From NCBI RefSeq assembly GCF_003480315.1, contig NZ_QUIV01000029.1, positions 1 through 40,740 of the forward strand: 40,740 nucleotides of DNA, given 5' to 3'. The notes beneath the pieces were generated by a model. The model made no database searches. It was not told where the DNA came from and saw only the letters and a program-made list of their open reading frames with translations. Source of the DNA: Clostridium sp. AM33-3 (lineage in GTDB: Bacteria; Bacillota; Clostridia; Lachnospirales; Lachnospiraceae). This document shows positions 23,656 to 32,713 of this stretch, piece after piece. The first letter of the stretch is position 1. Each line of letters opens with the position of its first letter. Position numbers and translations under genes: made by a program.

Positions 23656-23895
23656 ATGAAATTAAATGAGGGCATCATAGGTCACACCTATCGTGTGGAA
23701 GGCGTGGCCGTAAACGAGACTATTACCAGACGTCTGGAGGCTCTTGGAGTCAACAGCATGACTCCGGTAACTCTTTTAAATAAAAAAGGAAGCGGTTCTG
23801 TGATCTTTAAGGTACGCGGAACCAGACTGGCTGTGGGCAAACGCATCAGTGACGGCATTGAAATTTCAGAGATGGAGGTGGAGAACCATGGCTGA
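23656..23895 (+). CDS. feoA: Ferrous iron transport protein A
   Basis: A 79-aa SH3-like FeoA protein: RLEALGVNSMTPVTLLNKKG and VRGTRLAVGKRISDGIEI are the usual family blocks. FeoA is a small cytoplasmic partner required for FeoB-mediated Fe2+ uptake. AGAAGGAG precedes the ATG. Its last 8 bp overlap feoB. Confidence 0.93.
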   Translation: MKLNEGIIGHTYRVEGVAVNETITRRLEALGVNSMTPVTLLNKKGSGSVIFKVRGTRLAVGKRISDGIEISEMEVENHG

Positions 23896-25954
23896 GGACA
23901 GAATACAGACGGAGCAGAAGCAAAGACCGGCCGGACTGAAGACGGAAAAGAAGCAGACCGGACAGAATCTTCGTGAAATACGGGTTGGCTTTGTCGGTAA
24001 CCCGAACTGCGGAAAAACAACCCTGTTCAATGCATTTACCGGAGCCAATTTAAAAGTCGCAAACTGGCCCGGGGTTACGGTGGAACGTGTGGAGGGGCAT
24101 ACCAGCTATAAAGGCCGTTCCATCAAGGTGATTGACCTTCCGGGCATCTACAGCCTGACTTCCTATACCATCGAGGAAATCGTGACAAGGCGCTGCATTG
24201 AGGACGGTGAGGTGGATGTGATCATTAACGTAGTTGATGCATCTTCCCTGGAACGAAATCTGTATCTGACCCTGCAGCTGCTGGAGCTGAAAAAACCGGT
24301 CATCCTGGCACTGAATATGATGGATATTGTAGAAGAGCGGGGAATGGAGATTGACCTGCACCGTCTGCCGGAAATGCTGGGAGGTATTCCGGTGGTCCCG
24401 GTTTCCGCAAGAAAGCGTACCGGACTGGATGTGCTGATGCACGCGGTGGTCCATCATTACGAGGAGGGACCGCAGGGCGTTGTGGTGCGTTATGATGATG
24501 CACTGGAAGAAAAGATCAGCCAGATCGAGGTGATCCTGAGGGCAAAATACGGCGAAATGGAAAATATGCGCTGGCATGCGGTTAAGCTTCTGGAGCAGGA
24601 CCCGGAAGTGATGAAAGACCATCCGGTGGATATCAGTCATATTGCGGAAAAAAACTACGAAAAAGATATCATCAATGAGAAGTATAATTATATAGAGGAA
24701 GTCATGGACGAATGCATGATGGGACGCGAGGAAAAATCAGCATCCACAGACCGCATCGATTCCTGGCTTACCCATCCGGTGTTTGGTGTACCGATCTTTC
24801 TCGGAATTATGGCGCTGGTCTTTTTCCTGACGTTCACGGTGGGAGATTTTCTGAAGGGATACTTTGAAACCGGCCTGGAATGGCTTTCCGGAGCGGTGCT
24901 TGCGGCTATGCAGCATGTGCAGGCATCTGACTGGCTGATTTCCCTGGTAGTAGACGGAATCGTAGCAGGTGTAGGCGGCATTTTAACCTTCCTGCCGAAC
25001 ATCTTTATCCTGTTTCTGGCTCTGGCGTTCCTGGAAGACAGCGGATACATGGCCAGAGTTGCCTATGTTATGAATGAGATCATGGGCCGTGTGGGGCTCT
25101 CCGGAAAGGCTTTTCTGCCGATGCTTCTGGGCTTTGGCTGTACGGTTCCGGCCGTCATGGCATCCCGTGCGCTGGCAACCGAGCGGGACCGCCGCCGCAC
25201 CATTCTCATTACACCGTTCATGTCCTGCTCGGCAAGACTTCCGATTTATGTACTTTTTTCGGAGATGTTTTTTAAAGAGCATGCTATGATGGCGGCTTAT
25301 TCCTTGTATGTGATCGGACTTTTTGTAGCGATTACCATTGCGTTTATCCTGCATAAACGAGAAAAGAATAAGGACGAGGACACGCTGCTGATCGAGCTTC
25401 CGGAATACAAGACACCGAATGCAAGAACCGTGACCATCTATGTATGGGACAAGGTGAAAGATTATCTGACCAAAGCCGGAACCACCATTTTTGTGGCATC
25501 CATTGTGCTCTGGTTTGTCTTAAACTTTGGCATTCATGGTTATGAAACGGATGTGACCAGGAGCTTTGCGGCGGCCCTGGGACGACTCCTGGTTCCGATC
25601 CTGAGGCCTGCAGGTCTTGGTACATGGCAGATCGCAGTAGCTTTGATTTCCGGCCTGTCTGCGAAAGAGGTGGTGGTGTCCAGCTTTTCCGTGCTCTATG
25701 GCATCAGCAACATCAACTCTGCGATGGGAATGGCTGAGCTTTCCAGGGTACTGGGAATTGCCGGATTTGGAATGGCAAATGCCTATGCGCTGCTGGTGTT
25801 CTGCCTGCTGTATTCCCCGTGTGTGGCTGCAGTGGGAACGATCCGGCGTGAAACCGGGTCATTAAGATTCACGATGCAGATGGTTCTGTTCCAGCTTGCG
25901 CTGGCCTGGGGATTTGCCGTTCTGATCTTTCAGATCGGAAGCCATATCCTTTAA
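23888..25954 (+). CDS. feoB: Ferrous iron transporter B
   Basis: Fe2+ transporter with a cytoplasmic GTPase domain, 688 aa. After a hydrophilic 30-residue N-terminal extension come G1 GNPNCGKT (37-44), G3 DLPG, G4 NMMD and G5-like SARKRTG, then the helical GDI-like domain (about 200-270). The membrane part has the two Gate motifs (LPNIFILFLALAFLEDSGYM; MLLGFGCTVPAVMASRAL) and the C-terminal FeoB_C segments. The start at 23888 overlaps feoA by 8 bp. No feoC is visible. The end overlaps the convergent DUF5688 gene by 4 bp. Confidence 0.96.
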   Translation: MAEDRIQTEQKQRPAGLKTEKKQTGQNLREIRVGFVGNPNCGKTTLFNAFTGANLKVANWPGVTVERVEGHTSYKGRSIKVIDLPGIYSLTSYTIEEIVTRRCIEDGEVDVIINVVDASSLERNLYLTLQLLELKKPVILALNMMDIVEERGMEIDLHRLPEMLGGIPVVPVSARKRTGLDVLMHAVVHHYEEGPQGVVVRYDDALEEKISQIEVILRAKYGEMENMRWHAVKLLEQDPEVMKDHPVDISHIAEKNYEKDIINEKYNYIEEVMDECMMGREEKSASTDRIDSWLTHPVFGVPIFLGIMALVFFLTFTVGDFLKGYFETGLEWLSGAVLAAMQHVQASDWLISLVVDGIVAGVGGILTFLPNIFILFLALAFLEDSGYMARVAYVMNEIMGRVGLSGKAFLPMLLGFGCTVPAVMASRALATERDRRRTILITPFMSCSARLPIYVLFSEMFFKEHAMMAAYSLYVIGLFVAITIAFILHKREKNKDEDTLLIELPEYKTPNARTVTIYVWDKVKDYLTKAGTTIFVASIVLWFVLNFGIHGYETDVTRSFAAALGRLLVPILRPAGLGTWQIAVALISGLSAKEVVVSSFSVLYGISNINSAMGMAELSRVLGIAGFGMANAYALLVFCLLYSPCVAAVGTIRRETGSLRFTMQMVLFQLALAWGFAVLIFQIGSHIL

Positions 25955-26910
25955 GAGAGGACAGCGGTTCCCACCAGCTCCGGTGCGTTGGATACAATTT
26001 TCAGGCTTCCGTCCTTGCGGGAAAAAAGATAGACCTGGTTGGAAAGCTGTTCCTCCGGGGATACCTCCTGCCGGTTGATGGAAGTGACCATGGAACTGAG
26101 CGCTTCATAAGAAGTGTCCGGAAGATTCGGAGTCAGAAGGACTTCGTGGACACTGGATGGCAGCAGGATTAAGTCTGCCTGAAGGTGGTCTGCGAAGTCC
26201 TTCAGTACGTTCTGGTAGACGAGACAGCTGGCGCCGTACAGACCGTTGCTGTTGCTGAGCACATACAGTGGAGCAGCATCTTCAGATTCGAGGAGTTTAT
26301 TGATCAGCTCCGGATCATAATGTTCTCCCATGTTTTTGCGCGCGATCTCCCGCAGCAGATCTGACATGCTCTGGATCTCGGCGGGGTATTCCAACGGTGT
26401 GTTGTGGCTTGCAGCTTCCCATAAATCGTTTACGGAAATATTCCAGCGTTTCATATGTTCCTGATGAATGAGGGCGGTCATCTGACCGGCCTCATTGCGT
26501 TCCAGGGAAATAAAAAATACGATGGAAAGGTCAAGATAGGGAAGATGAGGCAGATCCTTTAAGAGCACCTGATTGGATGCGGTGTGAATGAGCCGGAACA
26601 TGATCCGGGAGCGGAGCTTGGAGAAATGGTCCAGAGCATCTGTCTGGAGAAACGATGGAGTAGGAGTAGCGCGGTAGAGACGTAAAATGTCGTGGACAAT
26701 CTCGTGAATATCCGTGCCGCGCTGATACTGTTCATAATAGGGATTCAGATAGATCGTGGGGGCAACGGAACAGTCAGGACTCTGGATCGTCAGACCGTCC
26801 AGGGTAACACCGTTATTTTTAGGGAGAGGCCGGAGCATGAACTGATAGGAATCACCCAGAGCCTCCTGAAGCTGACTGGTCACTGTTTCAAGAAAAGTTT
26901 CGTATACCAT
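25951..26910 (-). CDS. DUF5688 family protein
   Basis: A 319-aa soluble protein matching the DUF5688 type common in Lachnospiraceae, with the characteristic region KNNGVTLDGLTI (residues 31-42), then SVAPTIYLNPYYEQY and a following helix. No signal peptide, membrane segment or catalytic motif is evident. GGAGGT stands before the ATG. It is convergent with feoB (4-bp overlap) and divergent from the large membrane-anchored protein. Function unknown; these proteins often occur in multiple copies per genome, which I recall as a family property and cannot check here. Confidence 0.8.
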   Translation of the reverse strand: MVYETFLETVTSQLQEALGDSYQFMLRPLPKNNGVTLDGLTIQSPDCSVAPTIYLNPYYEQYQRGTDIHEIVHDILRLYRATPTPSFLQTDALDHFSKLRSRIMFRLIHTASNQVLLKDLPHLPYLDLSIVFFISLERNEAGQMTALIHQEHMKRWNISVNDLWEAASHNTPLEYPAEIQSMSDLLREIARKNMGEHYDPELINKLLESEDAAPLYVLSNSNGLYGASCLVYQNVLKDFADHLQADLILLPSSVHEVLLTPNLPDTSYEALSSMVTSINRQEVSPEEQLSNQVYLFSRKDGSLKIVSNAPELVGTAVLS

Positions 26911-26926
26911 AGAATACCTCCGTTGA

Positions 26927-26972
26927 CTGTTTCTGCAGGTTTCCCGAACGGGTACACAAAAAAACTGCAGAA
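26927..26972 (-). promoter_or_regulatory. Leader hairpin of the DUF5688 gene
   Basis: A perfect 9-bp repeat TTTCTGCAG/CTGCAGAAA encloses an inner CCCG/CGGG stem. It lies within the 5' leader of the minus-strand gene, less than 20 bp before its start codon, close to the Shine-Dalgarno. The rest of 26973-27120 is A/T-rich with no recognisable element. Confidence 0.45.
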
Positions 26973-27127
26973 ATATAAATATAGATAATATGTAACAAAA
27001 ATGGAAATAAAACAGATGATAAAGAATGTTTGGAAAAACAGAAATTTATCATGAAATTATGGAAATGGTAGTTTCATTATAAGGGATACCCTGCGTGATA
27101 GCAAGCGAAATTTAAGAAAACATTTCC

Positions 27128-27156
27128 TTGTGGGGAAGTGGAAAACAGGGTACAAT
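27128..27156 (+). promoter_or_regulatory. Putative promoter of the large membrane-anchored protein gene
   Basis: TTGTGG and TACAAT are separated by 17 bp. If real, transcription starts near 27163 and the coding start must lie downstream of it. Confidence 0.5.
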
Positions 27157-27227
27157 ATTTGATGGAATGTCAGAGAGTGTTCCGGCCATTGTGCATGGCC
27201 ATGAAAAAAGTAAGGAATTATCAGAAT

Positions 27228-29702
27228 ATGAATCATATTGTAAAACGAATCGGAATTTTAACCGGTGTATTTGCTGCGGCGCTCTGCGTCTTTTTTTTGG
27301 CGAATAACCGATGGAACAGCGGCCAGGACCAGGCCGTATATATGGATATGGAAGCGGCATCGCTTCCCAGCATCACCGTGCAGATGCTTGGCCGTGATAT
27401 GAACCGGCTGTATGGATACCGTCAGGAGATGAACACAACGGCTGCCGGAGAGAATCTGACGATCCTTCCTGAGGATCGTGCACTGACGGTGGATATTACC
27501 GGCGGTGGAGTTACCGGGATCAGCTACGAGGTCCGCAGCATGGACCGCGCACGCCTGGTGGAGCGCACAGAGGTGTCGGACTGGCAGCAGACCCAGCAGG
27601 GAATTGCAGCTACTCTGCCGATTCAGAATCTTCTCACAAAGGAACGGGAATACCAGCTGATAATTCAGCTTGATACAGAAAATTATGGCTCTGTGTATTA
27701 CTACACCAGGATCCTCTGGACAGATTCTGCGCAGCATGCCAGGGATATGGTTGATCTGGCAGCAGATTTTTCCATCAAGACCTTTGATTATGAGCAGGCC
27801 AAAAGCCTGACCACATATCTTGAGACCAGTCCGTCGGAGGATAACAGTACCTTTGGACATACCTCCATTCATTCCAGCTTTTCCCAGCTGACCTGGGGAA
27901 AGCTGAATATGCAGCCGGAAGGCAATGTGGAGATCCGCTTAAAAGAACTGGATGGCGTGATGTGCGGCGTACAGCTTTCCTATCAGGCAAAGCGGCAGGG
28001 AGATGGCGCAGAGGAAACGTATGAGGTCGAGGAAGATTTTACCCTGAAATGGAATGAGCTTCGCATTTACATGATGCAGTATGACCGGACAGTAAATCAG
28101 ATTTTTGCAGGTGATCGCAGTGAGTATTCCGGAAAGCGTATCCTTCTTGGCATCACGCAGGATGACCGCGTAGAGCTGGTAAAGAGCGCCGGCGGAAAGA
28201 CCCTGGCGTACCGGGTGAACCGGGATCTCTGGAGCTTTGAGCCGGAAGACCGTCGTGCCGTGAGGATTTTTTCCTTCCGCGATGATGACAGCACAGATGT
28301 GCGGAGCAACTACGACCATCATGATGTCAGGATCCTTTCCGTGGAAGATGACGGCGATGTAGATTTTCTGGTATATGGTTATATGAACCGTGGAAATCAT
28401 GAGGGTGAGAATGGGATTGCCGGATACCATTATACGGCAGCCGGTAATGCACTGGAAGAACGATATTTTATTCCGTATTCCGGATCCTATGAGCAGCTGG
28501 CGGCAGATCTTGACTGTCTGGCTACTCAGACCGCCGGCGGCATGCTGTATCTGTATGTGGATCATGCCATTTACGGGATCGACATGAACAGCCGGGAGAA
28601 TATGGTCGTTGCAGATTCACTCACGGATGGAACCTTTGCTGTCAGTACGGATAAGAAGCGGATCGCATGGCAGGAGGGAACGCTCTATGAGTCCCGTATT
28701 TTGCATCTGATGGATTTAGAGACAGGTGAAAACCGTGAGGTTCGCGCTTCAGATGGAGAATATGTCCGTACTCTTGGCTTTGTAGGACGGGATCTGGTGT
28801 ATGGCACATCCAGGGAGGATGACATCTGGCTGGTGAATGGCCGGACTGAGAACCTTCCTATGTACAGTGTCCGCATCATCAATGACCAGATGGAGGAGGA
28901 AACCAGCTACGGTAAATCCGGAACCTACATTTCTGAGGTTACGGTAGATGAAAGCCGTATTCATTTAAAACGTGTCACGAAAACCGGACCGCACACCTAT
29001 GCAGACAGTCCGGAGGATACCATCGTCTGCAATGTGGACCTTGGACATGGAAAACTGGAAGGAATTGGATGGTATGCATCACCGGAAAAAGAACGTGTTT
29101 ACTTTGTGGAACTGGCGCAGGAGCTGAAGGGTGGGCGCAGTATCCGTTTCCAGGCTCCGAAACGGGTAAGCTTCGAGCAGTCTGACCGTCTTGAGTTAAA
29201 GTCCAATGCCCAGCTTTCCGATATGGAGTTTTACGCATACGGAAGCGGCCATCTGTTAAAGGTGACATCCGATTTTTCCGAGGCACTGCAGCTGGCATAT
29301 GATCAGATGGGGGTTGTCACAGATAAGGACCGCAATATACTGTGGAACCGTGTCAAGCGCGGTAATATCCGGAATATCCGTGACCCGCAGTCTGCCTTTG
29401 CTCCGCTGGCACGTCATCTGGATACCTTCACGGAGAGTCAGGTTTATGAGAATGAAAACCTGGTGGTCCTGAATGCCCGCGGAAGCAGCCTGGCACAGAT
29501 GCTGTATTTTATCGATCAGGGAATTCCGGTGGCCGGTTATATGGGGGAAGGACAGTATCTGATCCTCTGCGGTTTTGACCAGTACAATGTAACCGTGTTT
29601 GATCCGCAGAGCGGGGAACTTTACAAAGCAGGATTGAATGACAGTACCGAGTACTTCCGCGTGAGGGGAAATGATTTCATCTGCGCGGTGAACCTCCGGT
29701 AA
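27228..29702 (+). CDS. Membrane-anchored extracytoplasmic protein of unknown function with C-terminal C39-like domain
   Basis: About 824 aa. A single N-terminal membrane anchor (HIVKRIGILTGVFAAALCVF) is followed by a large exported region. Roughly residues 40-300 are beta-rich. The middle (about 350-600) has repeated short beta segments (VDFLVYGYMNR, LVYGTSREDDIWLVNG) suggestive of a propeller. The C-terminus (about 690-824) resembles a C39-type papain-like fold (SLAQMLYFIDQGIPVAGYMG, LILCGFDQYNVTVFDPQSG). The Cys and His normally used for catalysis are not in their usual places, so it may be inactive. The frame opens at 27138; this start was chosen because AAGGA precedes it and a promoter overlaps earlier starts, with 27201 as the alternative. 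It lies 91 bp before murA, suggesting an envelope role. Confidence 0.7.
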   Translation: MNHIVKRIGILTGVFAAALCVFFLANNRWNSGQDQAVYMDMEAASLPSITVQMLGRDMNRLYGYRQEMNTTAAGENLTILPEDRALTVDITGGGVTGISYEVRSMDRARLVERTEVSDWQQTQQGIAATLPIQNLLTKEREYQLIIQLDTENYGSVYYYTRILWTDSAQHARDMVDLAADFSIKTFDYEQAKSLTTYLETSPSEDNSTFGHTSIHSSFSQLTWGKLNMQPEGNVEIRLKELDGVMCGVQLSYQAKRQGDGAEETYEVEEDFTLKWNELRIYMMQYDRTVNQIFAGDRSEYSGKRILLGITQDDRVELVKSAGGKTLAYRVNRDLWSFEPEDRRAVRIFSFRDDDSTDVRSNYDHHDVRILSVEDDGDVDFLVYGYMNRGNHEGENGIAGYHYTAAGNALEERYFIPYSGSYEQLAADLDCLATQTAGGMLYLYVDHAIYGIDMNSRENMVVADSLTDGTFAVSTDKKRIAWQEGTLYESRILHLMDLETGENREVRASDGEYVRTLGFVGRDLVYGTSREDDIWLVNGRTENLPMYSVRIINDQMEEETSYGKSGTYISEVTVDESRIHLKRVTKTGPHTYADSPEDTIVCNVDLGHGKLEGIGWYASPEKERVYFVELAQELKGGRSIRFQAPKRVSFEQSDRLELKSNAQLSDMEFYAYGSGHLLKVTSDFSEALQLAYDQMGVVTDKDRNILWNRVKRGNIRNIRDPQSAFAPLARHLDTFTESQVYENENLVVLNARGSSLAQMLYFIDQGIPVAGYMGEGQYLILCGFDQYNVTVFDPQSGELYKAGLNDSTEYFRVRGNDFICAVNLR

Positions 29703-29713
29703 TGCGTTTTTCC

Positions 29714-29741
29714 TTTACAAAACGGGAATCTGTGGTATAAT
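29714..29741 (+). promoter_or_regulatory. murA promoter
   Basis: TTTACA, 16-bp spacer and perfect TATAAT, 52 bp before the start codon. Confidence 0.75.
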
Positions 29742-29793
29742 CATTAAGATTTAATAAAAATGTAAAGTTTTACTTTTCCTATAGAGGTGTGTA

Positions 29794-31086
29794 ATGAATC
29801 AGTATATTATGAAAGGCGGCAATCCGCTGGTAGGAGATGTTGTGATCAGCGGAGCAAAGAATGCCGCGCTTGGTATTCTGGCAGCTTCCATTATGACAGA
29901 TGAGGAGGTTGTCATCGAAAATCTTCCGGATGTACGTGATATCAATGTGCTTCTGGAGGCAATCCAGGAGATTGGAGCGCAGGTTGACCGTATCGATCGT
30001 CATACCGTAAAGATCAACGGATCTACCATCCATGAGGTATCGGTAGATGACGAATACATCCGCCGCATCCGTGCTTCCTATTATTTTATCGGTGCGCTTC
30101 TCGGCAAGTACAAGAGTGCCCAGGTACCGCTTCCGGGAGGCTGTGATATCGGCAGCAGACCGATCGACCAGCATTTGAAGGGCTTTCGGGCATTGGGAGC
30201 CAGAATCGAGATTGAACGTGGAGCTGTTCATGCACATGCGATTGATTTGGTAGGTGCCCATATTTATCTGGATATGGTTTCTGTGGGCGCGACCATCAAC
30301 ATCATGATGGCAGCAGCCATGGCAGAGGGCATGACCATCCTTGAAAATGCGGCAAAAGAGCCTCATGTCGTAGACGTGGCGAACTTCTTAAACAGCATGG
30401 GAGCCAATATCAAGGGAGCCGGTACGGATGTCATCCGTATCCGCGGTGTCAGAACTCTGCACGGGACCGATTATTCTATCATTCCGGATCAGATCGAGGC
30501 CGGCACGTTTATGTGTGCGGCAGCTGTGACCCGGGGTGATATTACCGTAAAAAACGTGATTCCGAAGCATCTTGAAGCAATTTCCGCAAAGCTGATCGAG
30601 ATCGGCTGTGAGGTGATCGAGGGAGATGACGAGGTACGCGTGGTCGGACGGCCGAAGCAGTGCTCAACCAATATCAAGACACTGCCATATCCGGGCTTCC
30701 CGACCGATATGCAGCCTCAGATGGCTGTGACGCTGGCTTTGGCAGAGGGAACCAGCATGATCACTGAGAGCATTTTTGAGAACCGCTTCAAATATGTGGA
30801 TGAACTGGCACGTATGGGCGGAAACATCAAGGTAGAGGGCAATGTAGCTGTCATTGATGGCGTAAGGGGCTTTACCGGGGCACGCGTGGAGTCTCCGGAT
30901 CTTCGCGCCGGAGCGGCACTGGTACTCGCAGGTCTCTCGGCAGAAGGATATACCGTGGTGGATGAGATTGGCTACATCCAGCGCGGATATGAAAAATTTG
31001 AGGAGAAGCTTCAGGGACTTGGTGCAGCCATCGAGATGGTGGATTCTGAGAAAGAAGCACAGAAGTTCCGCTTAAAGATTGGATAA
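29794..31086 (+). CDS. murA: UDP-N-acetylglucosamine 1-carboxyvinyltransferase
   Basis: First committed enzyme of peptidoglycan synthesis: transfers enolpyruvate from PEP to UDP-GlcNAc. The 430 aa and two-domain EPSP-synthase fold are standard. The catalytic cysteine is present (C117 in PLPGGCDIGSRP), so it is the fosfomycin-sensitive Cys type. Substrate-binding K22-N23 lie in SGAKNAAL. It has its own promoter and terminator. Clostridia often carry two murA paralogs; which one this is cannot be told here. Confidence 0.96.
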   Translation: MNQYIMKGGNPLVGDVVISGAKNAALGILAASIMTDEEVVIENLPDVRDINVLLEAIQEIGAQVDRIDRHTVKINGSTIHEVSVDDEYIRRIRASYYFIGALLGKYKSAQVPLPGGCDIGSRPIDQHLKGFRALGARIEIERGAVHAHAIDLVGAHIYLDMVSVGATINIMMAAAMAEGMTILENAAKEPHVVDVANFLNSMGANIKGAGTDVIRIRGVRTLHGTDYSIIPDQIEAGTFMCAAAVTRGDITVKNVIPKHLEAISAKLIEIGCEVIEGDDEVRVVGRPKQCSTNIKTLPYPGFPTDMQPQMAVTLALAEGTSMITESIFENRFKYVDELARMGGNIKVEGNVAVIDGVRGFTGARVESPDLRAGAALVLAGLSAEGYTVVDEIGYIQRGYEKFEEKLQGLGAAIEMVDSEKEAQKFRLKIG

Positions 31087-31092
31087 TTGCTG

Positions 31093-31134
31093 CAGGCTGT
31101 CTGTTTTATCAGGATAGGATGAACGGACAGCCTG
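31093..31134 (+). terminator. Terminator after murA
   Basis: Stem CAGGCTGTC/GACAGCCTG (31093-31101 with 31126-31134), extended inward by a few more pairs, followed by a short T-tract (TTTTGC). The 190 bp that follow show no other element I can name. Confidence 0.6.
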
Positions 31135-31326
31135 TTTTGCTCTATACGGATCGATCTGGAGCAATTTGGTAAGAATTGTAAGCAAATCGTTAAATTCTGT
31201 AGGGAAATTGTTAGGTTCCGGACACAAACTGTACACGTTTTTCTGGTAACCTGTAAGTAATCAGATAAGAAATCGTGATATATGGATCAGTAAATCCGAA
31301 GGATGCAAAAGGAGGATGATATCAGT

Positions 31327-32355
31327 ATGAAGTTATGGAAAAAAAGTTTAGCCGGTCTGATCGGCGCAGCGCTGCTTACAGCACTTGCTGCAGGAACTGC
31401 CCTGGCAGCAGAGAGCAGGACCAAAATTACCAGTGTCAGCATTACCATTGATTCTGACATCGCAGTAGGAGACAGCGGCGGAAGTGTTACTGCTACCGCA
31501 AACGGCAGCAATTATGATGTAACCGATGTTGACATTGTAAATGACGATGGCGAGTGGGTCGACGGAGATGTTCCGAGAGTTGAGATTACTCTGGAAGCAG
31601 ACAGCGATTATTATTTTGCTTCCATGGCGAAATCCAAGGTTTCTTTAAAGGGAGATAAGGCAACCTATGTTTCTTCCAGAAGAGAAGATTCCAGCTCTAC
31701 CCTGATCATCACTGTGAAGCTGGATGATCTGGAAGGAACCATGGAGATTGATAATGTATCCTGGGAAAATGACAATTCTCCGATTGCAACCTGGGAAACT
31801 ACCTCAGGAGCAGTCAGCTATCAGGTGCGTTTATACCGCGGCAGCAGCTCGGTAGGCAGTGCAGTCACTACCAGCAGCGAGTATTACAACTTTGCTTCCA
31901 GTATTACCAGAGAGGGTGAGTATTACTTCAAGGTTCGCGCAGTAAACAGCAACAGCAAAAAAGGAGACTGGTACGAATCTGATTACATCTATGTGGATGA
32001 GGAGATGCTTGCAAACATCAAGGCCGGCAACTATACAACCGGCAATACCTCTTCCGGCAGTACGGCCAATACTCCGGGCGGAAGCACCCAGCAGGCAGCC
32101 TGGGTCAAGGACAGCGTAGGCTGGTGGTATCGCTTTGCTGACGGCACTTACCCGACAAACGGCTGGCTGCAGATCAACGGCCAGTGGTACTGCTTTGACA
32201 GTGTGGGCTATATGCGTACAGGCTGGATCCAGGCAGGAGACGGAAATTACTACTACTGCGACCTGACCAACGGCAACATGCTGACCAATACCTGGACTCC
32301 GGATGGCTACTATGTCAATGCCTCTGGTATATGGGTAAAGGGCAAGACCAGATAA
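31327..32355 (+). CDS. Secreted protein with cell-wall (choline-type) binding repeats
   Basis: A 342-aa exported protein. A signal peptide (MKLWKKSLAGLIGAALLTAL...ALA) has cleavage expected near residue 27. A beta-rich N-terminal domain (about 30-140) is followed by a fibronectin-III-like region (about 145-230: ATWETTSGAVSYQVRLYRGS, then EGEYYFKVRAVNS) and a Gly/Ser/Thr linker. The C-terminus (259-342) holds aromatic CW_binding-type repeats (GWWYRFADGTYPTNGWLQI, GQWYCFDSVGYMRTGWIQ, YYYCDLTNGNMLTNTW). It should be held non-covalently on wall polymers. No catalytic domain is seen. The start follows GGAGGA; an earlier in-frame ATG at 31303 would spoil the signal peptide. Confidence 0.85.
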   Translation: MKLWKKSLAGLIGAALLTALAAGTALAAESRTKITSVSITIDSDIAVGDSGGSVTATANGSNYDVTDVDIVNDDGEWVDGDVPRVEITLEADSDYYFASMAKSKVSLKGDKATYVSSRREDSSSTLIITVKLDDLEGTMEIDNVSWENDNSPIATWETTSGAVSYQVRLYRGSSSVGSAVTTSSEYYNFASSITREGEYYFKVRAVNSNSKKGDWYESDYIYVDEEMLANIKAGNYTTGNTSSGSTANTPGGSTQQAAWVKDSVGWWYRFADGTYPTNGWLQINGQWYCFDSVGYMRTGWIQAGDGNYYYCDLTNGNMLTNTWTPDGYYVNASGIWVKGKTR

Positions 32356-32380
32356 AAAAGATCAAAAAGCAGGAAAGTCC

Positions 32381-32409
32381 TTGACAGTGGACAGGGAATC
32401 TGTTAAGAT
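32381..32409 (+). promoter_or_regulatory. Promoter of the SAM-riboswitch/metK transcript
   Basis: Consensus TTGACA, 17-bp spacer and TAAGAT. The predicted start is near 32416, inside the 5' arm of the next hairpin. Confidence 0.7.
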
Positions 32410-32412
32410 ATG

Positions 32413-32445
32413 ACACGCAGCTGTGATCTATAGCTGCGTGTTTTT
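32413..32445 (+). terminator. Hairpin with T-run at the metK transcript start
   Basis: A perfect 10-bp stem ACACGCAGCT/AGCTGCGTGT with a 9-nt loop and T5. It can terminate the wall-binding-protein transcript arriving from upstream. For RNA starting at the adjacent promoter it would be only a partial 5' hairpin. Confidence 0.7.
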
Positions 32446-32510
32446 GTTACCATTCAGATCGGGGAAGCGCCTCTGGCGCGTCCGCTGATAAATTGAAAAG
32501 TGCGTAATCC

Positions 32511-32628
32511 CTTATTCAGAGTGATGGAGATACAAAGGATCTGTGAAGTCACGGCAACCCCATACGAAATGCTACTGGCAGGAGCGTGCGGAAGGTGCCA
32601 ACCTGAGCGAGAAATCGAGCAATAAGAG
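32511..32628 (+). promoter_or_regulatory. SAM-I (S-box) riboswitch aptamer
   Basis: P1 is CTTATT/AATAAG (32511-32516 with 32621-32626). The S-box hallmarks are in order: CAGAGTGATGGAG, the kink-turn partner region GTGAAGTCACGGCAACCCC, AGGTGCCAACCTGAGCGAG, and the closing GAGCAATAAGAGG. SAM binding normally stabilises P1 and permits terminator formation, lowering expression of the following gene, here the SAM synthetase itself. Confidence 0.93.
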
Positions 32629-32649
32629 GATTTGATCGAATCAGAAATC

Positions 32650-32680
32650 AAGTCCGCAGCGTTGCTACGGACTTTTCTTT
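32650..32680 (+). terminator. SAM riboswitch terminator
   Basis: AAGTCCG-(C)-AGC-GTT-GCT-(A)-CGGACTT stem followed by TTTTCTTTT, located between the aptamer and the metK ribosome binding site. Confidence 0.88.
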
Positions 32681-32713
32681 TGTTTATTTATTATTATTCT
32701 AAGGAGGATTTTC

